Below, piece by piece: positions 48,392-59,330 of a stretch of 64,000 nucleotides of DNA. Source of the DNA: Metallyticus violacea (lineage: Eukaryota > Arthropoda > Insecta > Mantodea > Metallyticidae); the NCBI GenBank assembly GCA_030762175.1, contig CM060842.1, forward strand, positions 70,173,501-70,237,500, given 5' to 3'. The notes beneath the pieces are model-generated. The model made no database searches. It saw only the letters and a list, made by a program, of their open reading frames with translations, and was not told the origin of the DNA. How positions within the stretch are numbered: position 1 is the first letter of the stretch; each line of letters starts with the position of its first letter. A program made the position numbers and the translations under genes.

Positions 48392-49172
48392 GTAAGTAAA
48401 TTATGGAAAAATAAAAAGATGTGCAGTCACACACAATAGAAAAAAATTAACTTACCTTTATCTCACTAACTTTCTTATGCAAAATATGGATTGCAAAGTA
48501 AATTGTGCTGCCTATATTAGTCAAGTGATTCCTAATAATCTTAAACATTTTTTCTATGTCATTATTCATAAGTCCAAGTCCAAGCCTAAGCATATTTGTG
48601 ATCATTGATTATCTGCAATATTTTTCAGAGGGAGATAAACACAAATTTTTATATGTACACATTATAAATTTGATGATTTTATATGAAACAATTATAGGCA
48701 AATGATTGTGAGTAATCTAGTTTTGGTGACTTTTCTGGTTGTCCATGTTCAAGCTGTTTTCTTGTATTAATATCCACACTATTATACAAAAAATAGAACA
48801 TTGAATATATGGTTCACTATTTCACAATTTATTACTCATAGTATGTAAACAATAATTTTTGTAAGTGTTTGAGAATTTTTGGAAGGCTGATTAATTAGTC
48901 AATCAATTAGTTTTATTTTATTCAGTACCATTGTTTATGTAAGAAATTCGATACATCAAAAGGAAATGTAAAGAAAAGAATGATAAAATACATAAAACAC
49001 TTCAAGTATGAAAAGATACAAGAATTATAAAGTCAAAATACATATACTTACTGGAAATAACAAAATACATCCAATAATAGCATAATAAATTTGTTTTATC
49101 CATTTAATAATGTATAATGAATATGGGACATGATGGCGATGATAATGATAATGGTGGTGATGATGATGATGA

Positions 49173-49261
<89 letters not shown>

Positions 49262-49881
49262 AACTTATACGGTATGAATTGTTTTAAAACATTATACATA
49301 GTTATATTAATTTAATGGAATGGAAACATGTATAGAAATAGAAATTATATGTTGTAAAATAAAATTTTGATATAGATAAACCACATCTATTTAACATGAT
49401 TTTAATATAATAAACAGATATTTCCAAAGAATGTCTAATAATAGATTTAATTTTTAAGAATGTTCCAGTTTCACCTCTGGGATGTACTTGCCTACAGCAA
49501 AAAATATTTTTTACTAAATAACATTTTAATGCAGTTTTAAGAATTAAGTAGGTACTTTCCTTAGATAATAATTAGGTAAATTATTAAATGAAGACAGCAG
49601 AGAAAGCTATACTCAAATAGTTTAGTTCTGTGCAGAAATAATTATTTTTCTTTAGTATTGACAATATAAATTACAAAACAAAAACAATAATAAATACAGT
49701 CACTTTAGAATCCTCTATGAGTGAAAACATCTTTCAATCAACAGCTTATACAGTATTTTTAATGTATTAACCACCACTAGACTTTTTTCACTATACTTAT
49801 AAATTAGGCATTTATAATTTTGTAATCTACTTATAACTCAATAAAGCATTACATTACATATATTTGTAAATTTGTATTCTG
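48392..49881. other. ALG8 intron, AT-rich
   Basis: No exon found. A GAT then AGT trinucleotide run lies at about 49158-49260. Confidence 0.75.
49158..49260. repeat. GAT/AGT microsatellite
   Basis: About five GAT units followed by some 29 AGT units. Confidence 0.94.
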
Positions 49882-51117
49882 TGAGGGTAGGTCCATAAGT
49901 TTTGGTCCTTGCCGATAAGGGTTATTGCCTTCACAAAACCCTTAACTGGTGCCACACCTTATCTGTTAAGTAAACAACTGCAGCAGTAACTTCTGCTCCA
50001 CTGTGTTTAGTTCAGATATAGTTACATAAATAAGGCTATGTGTAGAACATTGTGACATATTGAAAATGGAGTATTGAGCTGTTATTAAGTTCATCACAAA
50101 AGAAGGACTTACTCTGAATGAAATTAAACAGCAATTGGATGGCATATATGGGGAAGCAGCACCTCATATTCTACCATAAAAGAATGGTCGAAACTTTTTC
50201 AAAAACATTGAAGACAAAAAGTCTTCAAGGTCGGTCCTTGAAGGTGCTCACTCCTGAAACCATTGCTTTTGTGGAAGGAGATATGTGGAAAACCAGTTAC
50301 AAAAATAGCAGCAAGGTTGGGCCTTTCTAAAACAACAGTCTTTTAAATTATTCTTGAATATTTAAATTAGTACAAGATGGGTGCCTAGACTTCTTTCCTC
50401 AGTCCAAAAGCAGCAACCAGTCATCTGTTGTCAGGCATTTTTGGAGCTCTGCCATGGCAACAAGAGAGAAGCTCTGCAAACACAGTAGGTCCTCTACTGT
50501 GATAACTTGTCCAAAAGAGAATCAATGGCGTGGCATAAACCTGGCAAAGCACTCTTCTAAAGGTCAAGGTCACTCAGTCAACCAAGAAGATCATGGCCAC
50601 AATCTTTAGGGACTGTGAAGGAATACTCTTCATTGACTTCAAAGAAAGGAACACCACAGTAAATGGGGAGTACTATGCAGGCCAACTGCACAGACTATGT
50701 GCTTCCATCAAAGAGAAAAGGCAAAGAAAGCTGAGTGATGGTGTGTGCCTTCTTCAGGACAACTCGCCTGTGTACACAGCTCTAGTTGCAAAGGAAGCTG
50801 TGAAGAAATGTGGCTTCAAGGAGATTGACCATCCACCTTACAGCGCTGATCTAGTTCCCAGTGACTATTTTGTCTTCTCAGAACTCAGGAAGGACCTTCT
50901 AGGAAGAAATTTAAGTTTGATGAAGAAGTGATGACTGCTGTTTATGCCCATTTTGCAGACAAGACTACTGATTATTTGGGGGGGGGGGGGAGATTGAAGT
51001 GTTAATTCAAAGATGTGAAAATAGTATTGCAATAAAGGGTAACTATTTTGAAAAGTGAAATAAAGTTTTTGTCTTTATTATACCTGAAAAATGGTTAGGC
51101 CAGAAACTTTTGGCCCT
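49882..51117 (+). mobile_element. Mariner transposon, copy 2, near full length
   Basis: Left terminal repeat GAGGGTAGGTCCATAAGTTT and right terminal repeat CAGAAACTTTTGGCCCTATC (about 51094-51117) frame a 1.2-kb element of normal mariner length. The transposase is on +, starting near 50066 with the N-terminal block ITKEGLTLNEIKQQLDG. It sits in ALG8 intron 2, same orientation as the gene. A poly-G run follows the coding region near 50979. Confidence 0.92.
50066..50960 (+). pseudogene. Mariner transposase, frameshifted
   Basis: The longest intact part, 50593-50931, gives MATIFRDCEGILFIDFKERN, GVCLLQDNSPVYTALVAKEA and HPPYSADLVPSDYFVFSELR. The second and third catalytic Asp (LQD and PSD) are present with 34 residues between them, the DD34D spacing. 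Upstream parts (STIKEWSKLF; QDGCLDFFPQSKS; HFWSSAMATREKL) lie in other frames, so several indels have broken the gene. The first catalytic region (TGDET in copy 1) is lost around 50500. Confidence 0.88.
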
Positions 51118-51144
51118 ATCCTTGCATCATAAGTTTTTTTGGAT

Positions 51145-51420
51145 AGTGTTTAATACCCATTTAGGCTGGAGGCATCACAGATTATGAACATTGATGGTAC
51201 ATGAGATGAACTGATGTAGTGAGAAGATTTTTTTTTTTAAATACCATTATAAACTTAAGTTTAGGGTATCTCCCTAGCATTTACCATCAATGAAGACTTG
51301 ACGAAAACCTGGAAACTTCCATCAGGAAGGAGATACTGGTGAAAATTGAACTCCAGACCCCCCATTTATAAGTGTGTGTCTAAGTGACCTCAGCCATCCA
51401 TGTCAGTTTCCATCACAGGT
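51145..51420 (-). mobile_element. SINE, family B, copy in ALG8 intron
   Basis: On minus it carries the body block with ACCCTAAACTTAAG and ends CTGTGATGCCTCCAGCCTAA then GTATTAAACACTATCCAAAA. The head with GAGTTCAATTTTCACC is a decayed B box. Compare 44345-44592. Confidence 0.72.
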
Positions 51421-51795
51421 AAAGGAGTGTTCATATACTAGGGCATTCAGTAAGTAATGCAGTACTTTTTTTACTTTCTTTCAGATACTGTTGTATTTCA
51501 GTTTTAAATACACAGGGGTTTATGAACTGCACTAAAATAATTTCATAGTGTAGAGATATTGTAAGTCTAAGTAATTTGAAATAGAAAAAGTATGGCCTAT
51601 CTGTTCAAATTTCAAAGCTATAAGTTTCTAAAGTGCCAGTATGTCACTGGGTAATGAAGATTCTCCTTAAAAGCATAACATACAATAATGGAGGTTTCTG
51701 AACACATCACTCTGGTGCTATTGTTATGACCCTAGCTTTCGAGTAAGAGGTGGTAATTTAATACTTCTTAGGCTTTCACGGCTGGTGTTGTCATT
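51421..51795. other. ALG8 intron, AT-rich
   Basis: No exon seen. The last 40 bp (CTTAGGCTTTCACGGCTGGT) belong to the tail of the following palindrome family. Confidence 0.5.
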
Positions 51796-51978
51796 AAAAC
51801 AATTAAATTCTCCCAGGCTGTTTTGCCGTGGTCCATGGTTTAAATTACTACCATAGCTTTCACCAACTACTCCGGTTGGCATCTTCAAAAGATGCCAACC
51901 GGAGTAGTTGGTGAAAGCTATGGTAGTAATTTAAACCATGGACCACGGCAAAACAGCCTGGGAGAATTTAATTGTTTT
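51796..51978. mobile_element. Perfect 88-bp inverted repeat, Penelope-tail type
   Basis: Arm 51796-51883 and arm 51891-51978 match with no mismatch across 88 bp, loop TTCAAAA. Outer end AAAACAATTAAATTCTCCCA, inner end CCGGTTGGCATC. Read outward the arms give GAAGATGCCAACCGGAGTAG, TTGGTGAAAGC, the same layout as the Penelope hammerhead variant (GAAGATG, stem CCAAC/GTTGG, GAAA). The flanking sequence does not extend the match. Confidence 0.93.
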
Positions 51979-52189
51979 AAAGGTGGTAATTTGTTTTGGA
52001 ATTCTAGTCTCGTTCATCTTTTTTTTTGACTAGGGCCTAATAATACAGCTTTTAGCCTATGTTTTAAGATAATGTTTCAATTTATATACTTAAATCTTAA
52101 CATACCAATTCATATAAATACAACCCTTGTTTACAAAAGGAGAATTATGAGTAATCATAATGAGTAGGGAGCCATATATTCAAAAGTTA

Positions 52190-52350
52190 CCTAAATTTCA
52201 TTCATAGTTCTTTAGTATGCATATTGCAGCACTTAGTTAAAGGCATGGTAAGAATTGAACCCGTGGCATGCGGAACATCAGCTTTTGCCTTATGCATTAT
52301 GCCACACAACCAGTTAAAGAGCTCCCTCTGGAGTAGGCTACATAATTAAA
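52190..52350 (-). mobile_element. tRNA-derived SINE, family C, copy 1
   Basis: On minus: GAGCTCTTTAACTGGTTGTG, A box TGGCATAATGC, then GCCACGGGTTCAATTCTTAC with a B box, and a 3' part containing GCATACTAAAGAACTATGAA. Confidence 0.65.
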
Positions 52351-52489
52351 GAAGGCAGTTAAGTGTGTGTTACATAAATTAAGTTTTAGCCATCATTTAG
52401 TAGTAAGCCTATTAACGAATGTATGTTGGTAATACACTCACTGTTGAGAAAGAGAATAAAAGTTGAAAGCATTAAGTAAATTTCATTCA

Positions 52490-52650
52490 TAATTCGTAGT
52501 ATGCATATCACAGCGCTTCATTTTAAATAAATAAAAAAAAAATCAATGGCATGACAAGAATTGAACCCTTTTGCTTTTGCATTATGCCACACAAGCAGTT
52601 AAAGAGCTCCCTTTAGAATAGGCTACCAAATGCAAGATGCCAGTTTATAA
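52490..52650 (-). mobile_element. tRNA-derived SINE, family C, copy 2
   Basis: Same blocks as copy 1 about 300 bp away, same orientation: GAGCTCTTTAACTGCTTGTG, GGCATAATGCAAAAGC, GGGTTCAATTCTTGTC. It has a 10-bp deletion around the anticodon-like region and an A-rich insertion. Confidence 0.65.
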
Positions 52651-52789
52651 ATGTTCATGTCAACTGTGTCAAATGATTTGTTTGAGATTTGAGGGATTTT
52701 TGTAGCATTAAAACTTGAAAACACTGATAACGAGCAGCAGAAAATCAATATTTCTATGCTCCTAAGGCAGTTTTTTGACTATACAGTAT

Positions 52790-53420
52790 TATTACAGTAT
52801 TATTTTTCATATGTCTCCTTGCAGCTCTATAGCTTTACACCGCCTAGATGTAATAGCCTGTATTCCATCTAAGTATATCAATTCACAGGTCTAGTCTCTC
52901 AGCCATCTTCATACTGCAGTTATGATTTCCTCATTATCAACAATTCTCCTCCTGTGGATTGGACTGAAGAGTTGTAAATCAAGTGTAAGATGTGGGCTCT
53001 AGGTTGGAATGCATAGACTTGTGTATAACCTTGTATTATGGAGAACAACTACATATTTATGAAGATGAATCCACCAGAACCACTTCATGTTGATTTGCAA
53101 TTTTAGTTTAACTGCTTCACTTAAAGGTCACACATTAATCAAAATAATCTCATCAGGGTCCCAGAAGATTATGGATAATTTTACCAGTTGGGTCTATTTG
53201 TCTTGAACTTTTTTTACTGAGGAGTTTTGGTAATGACATTCCATGAATTGTCTTTTGGTTTCAGACTTGAAATATTTCATCCTCTGATGGACAAAAATTT
53301 CCACCTTCAGAGTTGTATGAACAAGTAACTTTGATGATAGTTCTCTGTTCTTTATGATCAGCACAAATCCTTGAATGTTCTAACTGGGGATAATTGTGTT
53401 AAGACTGCTGACAGAGATAT
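52790..53420 (-). mobile_element. Old mariner fossil of a different subfamily
   Basis: On minus the decayed sequence reads KLSIIFWDPDEIILINV, VVVLHNTRLYTSL (second catalytic region, Asp changed to Asn), RRIVDNEEIITAV, RWLRD and RCKAIELQGDICE. These are the C-terminal mariner blocks in order. Many stops and frameshifts; it does not match the two younger mariners closely. Confidence 0.72.
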
Positions 53421-53670
53421 TAGTTGAAAAGTGAGTTGTTTCAATGTTATTTGTCATCTTGCACCATGTAACAATAATTTGTTGTTTGACATCCTCCTGT
53501 TGATGTTTGCAAGACTGCTTAAGGAATATGCTGGAGGAAACTTCTGGGGTGTGACCATGAAAAGGTGACTCAACAATATGAGAGAAGAATAATGAAACAA
53601 AATTCAGGATGACTATTTAAAAATGATTTGCTAAACAATAAATTCATATATATATAACATGTGCAAAAAT

Positions 53671-53865
53671 ATTTAAAATTCAAAATTATAAATTGTTGAA
53701 AGCAGTACATTAATTTAGCATACAGTAAAAGGTAAACATATAGCTGCATTAGTGTAGTGAACATTTTTCAAATTCAAATTTATAAAGTGTTGAAAGCAGT
53801 ACATTAATTTAGCATACAGTAAAAAAAGGAAAATGTACAGCAGCATTAGTACACTGAAATTTTAA
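53671..53865. repeat. Two-unit tandem duplication, about 95 bp
   Basis: GTTGAAAGCAGTACATTAAT then TTAGCATACAGTAAAA occurs twice, with similar flanks (AAATTCAAAATTATAAA; AAATTCAAATTTATAAA). Confidence 0.82.
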
Positions 53866-55402
53866 ATTTTCAAAAGCAAATTTTAAATGACAAAGACTCA
53901 CATAATGAGTTTTTAAAGGAGTTGCTCCCATTTAACAGGCAAAATATGTTAACTCTTAAACAAAGAAATTAGAAACACTAAAATTGAATAAAGCCTTTCA
54001 GTTTAAAGAAATACAATTTAAACTATTGCGAAAAGTTTCATGTCTTTATACTTGCCCTAACACATTTCTGAACAAAACATTATAAAATGCACCTTAAGCA
54101 ACCTGCCTATGTAATATAACCTTTACAATTAAAACAACCTTTGCTCATACAAAATAAATAACTAGTTCATTGGGTACTCGTGGTAAAGAAGATTCCAACA
54201 AAATTTCTAGTTAAAATGCCAAAAAATACCCAACCCCTGGAGCTTCTTTTCTGCATGTTAACCAAAGTGAAGAAATAGTCTGGTGAACTCACTATGCTGC
54301 ACAGCCATTCACCCATAATTCTGTTACTAAGTGACCCACTGAAGCCAATTGGTAAACATGCTGAAGATCAGGCAATGCATTGTAACAGCTCAAGGAAGGA
54401 TGGGAAGGGGAAAGAGGAGAAACACAACTTCACATAATGTTGATATAGACAATTGGCCTTCTGCTGATGAGGGAATGAAAGTTCTCAAAACATATCCAGT
54501 TAAAAAACCAATTAAGTGAAGTATAATGGCACCAAATCAACCACTATATTAACATCATTTTACTACTTCTTGTTAATAGCTTAAAATGTTCACATAACAA
54601 CTTCACATGTTGGTTGTAGACAACAGAGTATGCACAAGAATGGCACAATACTGAATAAAGATGTTGGTATGTCTCATCATTGCAGGTGTGCAGCCACCTA
54701 AAGTGTACATGATCAGTAAGACTGCTTCTTCCAATGATGACAACCATTTCATCCATTGAATGCTTTTATCCACTACCATTTGTTTACACATTTTTTAAAC
54801 ACTGCTGAATGTTGGTGACTCTCATTTTCTGCCAAGTGAAATTCAATTACCACTTGGTGATTCAATTTTGAAAGCTAACTGCTATGTAGTGGAAGAAGGT
54901 GAAACCATATGAGATGTGTGAAAACATAACTACCCATAAAATATTGTACTTACATATTTTATTATATTTTTTAAAGATTAACGAAGAAAACATGTTTTGC
55001 ATTACTTATTGATGCCCTTTTATTTGGTGTTGTGAAAAATTATAAATAATTCTGAGAAACTTGTTACACTGCTGAATCATCTAATTAACCTTAAGGTTAC
55101 TTATAAAATATTGTCCTATAACAATTGACTTGGTGTTTAAGGTGGGGTGCATATTTTTTTCCAATAATTATGAATACAACAAATAACCTAAAATATTATT
55201 AAAAAGAATTTGTTTTTTTCACAGTAATTTTATTATTAAAAGTTTTTAATAATGTGGATATTGGTCTCGATGCTCTCCCTGTTTCTATTGCTACAGCTTG
55301 TTTGAAGTTTATTCTAATTTTTCTAGCATACATATTCTGACAAGTGCTATGGAATCTTTATTCATTCCTCTAGAACTATTATCTCTATGTCTATATATTC
55401 AG
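53866..55402. other. ALG8 intron, AT-rich
   Basis: No exon or clear transposon. The acceptor CTATATATTCAG precedes 55403. A sequence resembling a Penelope end (GATGAGGGAATGAAAGTTCT, AAAACATATCCAGTT) lies near 54465-54505 and may be another eroded tail. Confidence 0.55.
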
Positions 55403-55595
55403 GATATGCAATTACTTGAGCAGCAGTGGAGTAAGAAAGAGCAGCAGATGGAATTCTCGATGGGGGTCTCCAGCTATTATACTGGAAATACTTCTTCTTG
55501 GGAATGCTGGTCTTTTAATTGTTGATCATATACACTTCCAATACAATGGCTTCCTGATGGGTATTTTCCTTCTGTCCATAGCAAGCATTTTTCAG
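55403..55595 (+). CDS. ALG8: ALG8, exon 3 (membrane core with HIHFQYNGF)
   Basis: The first base completes the Glu codon left open by exon 2, giving [18 protein letters not shown], a short variable cytoplasmic or luminal loop. Then comes [20 protein letters not shown] and [20 protein letters not shown], ending at CAG with donor GTACTT. The [11 protein letters not shown] segment is among the most conserved parts of ALG6/ALG8 enzymes and is used to recognise the family. Phase 0 at the 3' end matches exon 4. The preceding loop is variable in length across animals. Confidence 0.96.
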
Positions 55596-55984
55596 GTACT
55601 TTAAAATAAAAGTAATGTAGTTATAAAATAGTAGAATATTTGTATATTATATGGTTATGTTACTGCTCCAGATTTTCATAGAAAAAAACTTTAGAAAATA
55701 AAGAAAGGCTGATTAAGTGGCATATGTCAAGATGATGCATGCTATTAAATGAATTGAATCTTCATCATTACAAGAGTACTATAACACAATAATTGAGCAT
55801 ATGCAACTACAGTGGTATATTGCTTTTACATGAGCTATACCAGATGTTTCCGTGATGATGACATGAACTTTCAGGATGATGGAGAAGGGCAGAGTATCAA
55901 TTTGAGTGGGAATCCAGGTTCAGATTATATGCTAAAATGTTTTGGAATATCTGTATAAGTAGAATAAGAAAACTTACAAATCTT
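55596..55984. other. ALG8 intron start
   Basis: AT-rich; no repeat recognised before the Penelope pair. Confidence 0.5.
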
Positions 55985-56166
55985 TTAATTAAGATCATTG
56001 TATGATTGAGTGGAACTACACACTCTTATCAGCCCACTTGTTTATATGTTGTACATGTTTCACAAACTCTTGTTCGCGACCTTAGCTACCTGTTGACTGC
56101 TGGATAATTTATTATGCTATGGGGATGTGTATTCTGCTCTGGTGGAGGTGAGATGAACTTGAAAGT

Positions 56167-56880
56167 TTATATTTTCATCTCAGAAATGCCAAAATTCATT
56201 GATTTCTCTCTATATTTGTAAATGTAGATTTTCTCCCATGTTGCTAATTGTGTAGGTCCTTGTAATGATTTTAATAATTTTGCTTTATTCACTATGTCAT
56301 GGTTTTCTGTCAGGTGCTGATTTCCCCATTTGTTGAATGTTATTTTCCTGAAATGTTCCTTTAATCGTGTGCCTACGTTTCTCTTTGATTTTTCCAATAT
56401 AAACATTTTCCCATTCTGCACAACTTAATTGGTAAATACCTGCTTTTTTTCTCTGGTGGAATACTGTCATTAACATTGTCTTTCAGTAGATTTTTAACAT
56501 TAAATCTGTTTATAGGTGCCAACCTGATATTAAAATCTTTTAGAATATTTTGAATTTTTTGTGTATTCCATGTATGATATGTGAATTTTTTAAAAATTAT
56601 CCTCTCTTTTGCTACTGAAAATGTTGTGATTTGTTTAATAAGTTTCTGCCTCTTGAATTTCTGTATTTTTTTGTAACTATTCCTTTCTTGAAAACCATTT
56701 TTAATCGCTGTTCTTTCTATTTGCTTATATTTTTTAAAGTATTCTTCATTGTTAATATGTAGGTTAATTAGCCTGTGTGTTAAGCTGTTAATCGCTGCAT
56801 GTTTTGGGTTTAAAACTGTTAGCTTTGGTGTGATTGTCTGCTTGCATATTCTTTCTGTATATTCCAGTTTCCAGGTTTCC
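56167..56880 (-). pseudogene. Penelope RT end and GIY-YIG region, left arm
   Basis: From 56880 downward the minus strand reads the post-RT block (ETGIYRKNMQADNHTKANSF in a broken frame), then the linker, and in frame 56421-56167 KMFILEKSKRNVGTRLKEHF, HDIVNKAKLLKSL and WEKIYIYKYREKSMNF. The CxxC and YIG residues lie just upstream with YQLSCAEW. Stops and shifts interrupt the rest. Confidence 0.78.
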
Positions 56881-57239
56881 TTGATGATTCATTATTTTAA
56901 TGTCCAACAACTTGTAATATAACATGTTACCATTCTTGGACATTAAAATAATGAAGCATCAAGCAAACCTGGAAACTGCAATATACAGAAAGAATATTCA
57001 CAAAGACAATCACATCAAAGCTGACAGTTTTAACCCCAAAACACATAAACATGCAGTGATTAACAGCTGAATACACAAGCTAATTAATCTACAAATTAGC
57101 AAGGATGAATATTTTAAAATATACAAGTAAATAGAAAGAACAGTGATTAAAAATGTTTTTTAAAAAAGAACTAAAACGTTCAAAAATAAAAAATTATGGT
57201 ATTTAAGAATGGAAACAAGTTATGCAAGAATGAGAAATG

Positions 57240-58610
57240 GTATTGAGAAGGGACAGAAATTGAAATGGTTAATAAATTTGACTATTTGGGTATTAGGCTT
57301 AACAAGAATGGAGGCTAGCTTTGAAAGCTATTACTGCCTGTAGGTATAAAATACCAGAGATGCATATAAAGTGGTTGGAGAAAATATATACAGAAGTATT
57401 GTAGTAGAGGCTAAAATTATGTTTGGTATAGAAATTTGGGGTAGTGATGAGGGATGGCTAAATGTGGACTTGATTCACAGGAATTTCTGCAAACAAATTA
57501 TGGGTCTACCAAAAAGCTCACCAAACAGAGTTGCACAGGCTGAATTAGGCAGAGTAGGGAGTAAAGAAAAAATAATGACAAGAACTAAAATATTGGTTTA
57601 GGATTAAGAATTTAGAAGAGAATTGTATTTTGAAACACTGTCTACTGATGCAATAAAAAGTGAGGGAAGGAAACACTTGGGTTAGAGAATCAATGAGATT
57701 ATGGGAAAAAAATGAGGTGAGACATGATGAGAAAGTAAAGAAAGAGGTTTTTGGAGAGAAATTAAACAAAGAATGGATGATATGGGAAGGCAGGAGATAT
57801 GAGGTAGTTTTAGCAGTAAAATATCATTGAGGGTTTATAGGAGTTTAAAGGAAATATAGGGTAGAGAGAATTATGTGGATGAAGATGACAGGTGGATGAG
57901 GGAGGGAATCACATGAGCTCAGACAGGGGATGAATCTGAAAGGAATAAGAGAAGATTTAAATATAGAGGAATGTCCGATGTGTGGAATGCAAGATAGTTG
58001 CTGGCATGCAGTTATGGAATGTAGAGAAACTAAAGAAATAAGAGCAAAACTTAGGATTAAGAACTGGGATAACTTACCAATAGAGATGAGGGGAAAACAA
58101 GTTGGCAAATATGAAAACAAGGCAGAAAATTTTGGAGTTTGGATATTATTTAGGTAAGGTTAAAAGAAAATGGTTGAAGAAAATAAGTAAGAAATCAGGA
58201 AACAAGTTGGGCAGAAACATAATTTAAGTTGGTTTTTGATTGAGTAATTTTGTAGTTGTAAGTTGCCCAATAGTTGAGTAAACACAAGGTTGAAATTATT
58301 CAGGCCACTTGTTAATCAGCAACTCTGGAAGATTTACTAGAGTGACTATGGTTGTGTTTTTTTGTATGACTGAGTGATTGTAAAAGAGTTCTGTGGAAGC
58401 TTATTGTATTATTAAGTGGAAATAAATTCAGTGGATAAAGGTGATAGAATAAAATTAACTATTTTATTTATATTTTTGGTAATTGTGAGGGGGCATACCC
58501 TAAAATGACTTGGGCCAGATAGGTGGAGGCCCCCTGGTAGTTTGTATTTATACTTTTTGTATTTATTCTTAGCATATCAATAAATTTCAAATTCATTTCA
58601 ATTCAAAAAC
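57240..58610 (+). mobile_element. 5'-truncated LINE nested in PLE-5
   Basis: The inserted piece reads EAKIMFGIEIWGSDEGW and NFCKQIMGLPKSSPNRVAQA (57371-57601), then CPMCGMQDSCWHAVMECRET (57930-58157), a C-terminal zinc-binding block of non-LTR polymerases. Its 3' end GTATTTATTCTTAGCATATC then AATAAATTTCAAATTCATTT is the usual short-repeat LINE terminus. It splits the right Penelope arm, so it is younger than PLE-5. Confidence 0.78.
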
Positions 58611-58730
58611 AGGCTGGTTCACAAAAAAGTATGTATAGCAGAGGCAGAAACTTATTAAAGAAATCGTAACACTTTTAGCAGGAAAAGAGAAGATAATTTT
58701 AAAAAAAAATTCATTTATGATCCATGAGCT

Positions 58731-58952
58731 ATGCAAAAATTTCAAAATATTCTAAAAGATTTTAATATTACGTTGGCACCTATAAACAGACTTAATGTTA
58801 AAAATCTCCTGAAAGACAATGTTAATGACAGTATTCCACTGGGGAAAAAAGCGAGCATTTACCAAATAAGTTGTGCAAAATGCAAAAAAGTTTATATTAG
58901 GAAAACAAAGAGAAACGTAGGAGCATGGTTAAAGAACATTTCAAGTATATAA
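58731..58952 (+). pseudogene. Penelope linker and GIY-YIG core, right arm
   Basis: The frame starts MQKFQNILKDFNITLAPINR and continues VKNLLKDNVNDSIPLGKKAS, then IYQISCAKCKKVYIRKTKRN, a GIY-YIG core in which Gly of YIG is Arg. A frameshift follows, and the downstream domain end (SAVASHLWTENHDI) is in another frame. Confidence 0.84.
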
Positions 58953-59330
58953 CATGCAAATAAATGGAGAAATCAGCTGTAGCATCTCATCTCTGGACAG
59001 AAAACCATGACATAATGAATAGCAAAATTATTATAATCAGTACAAGGACCTGCAGAATTAGTAACATGTGAGAAAATCTACATTTACAAATACAGAGATA
59101 GATTAATGAATTTTGATATTTCCAGGAATGAAAACATAAACTTTAAGTTCATCACACCTCCATGAGGGAGGATACACATGCCTGTAGCACAACGAATTAT
59201 CCATCAGTCGACAGGTAGCTGAGGATGCAAACAAGGGTTTGCAAAATATGTACTATATATAAACAAGTAAGCGTAGTCAATAAGAGGTGTGTAATTTGAC
59301 TCAGTCATACAATGATCTTTATATGATTAG

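Larger units (their letters stand above)
55985..59330. mobile_element. Head-to-head Penelope pair with nested LINE (PLE-5)
   Basis: The left arm (55985-56912, minus) and right arm (56934-57180 continuing at 58611-59330, +) are inverted copies of the 3' half of one Penelope-like element. The centre pairs CATTATTTTAATGTCCA with TGGACATTAAAATAATG near 56900-56960. The outer ends pair GATCATTGTATGATTGAGTG with its near complement at 59300. The right arm is split by a 1.4-kb LINE fragment. Each outer part carries a hammerhead-like motif, eroded: stem GCAAAC/GTTTGC at 59225. Confidence 0.88.

Noticed and set aside
49096..49315. Open frames giving poly-Thr or poly-Val
   Set aside because: They are translations of the AGT microsatellite.
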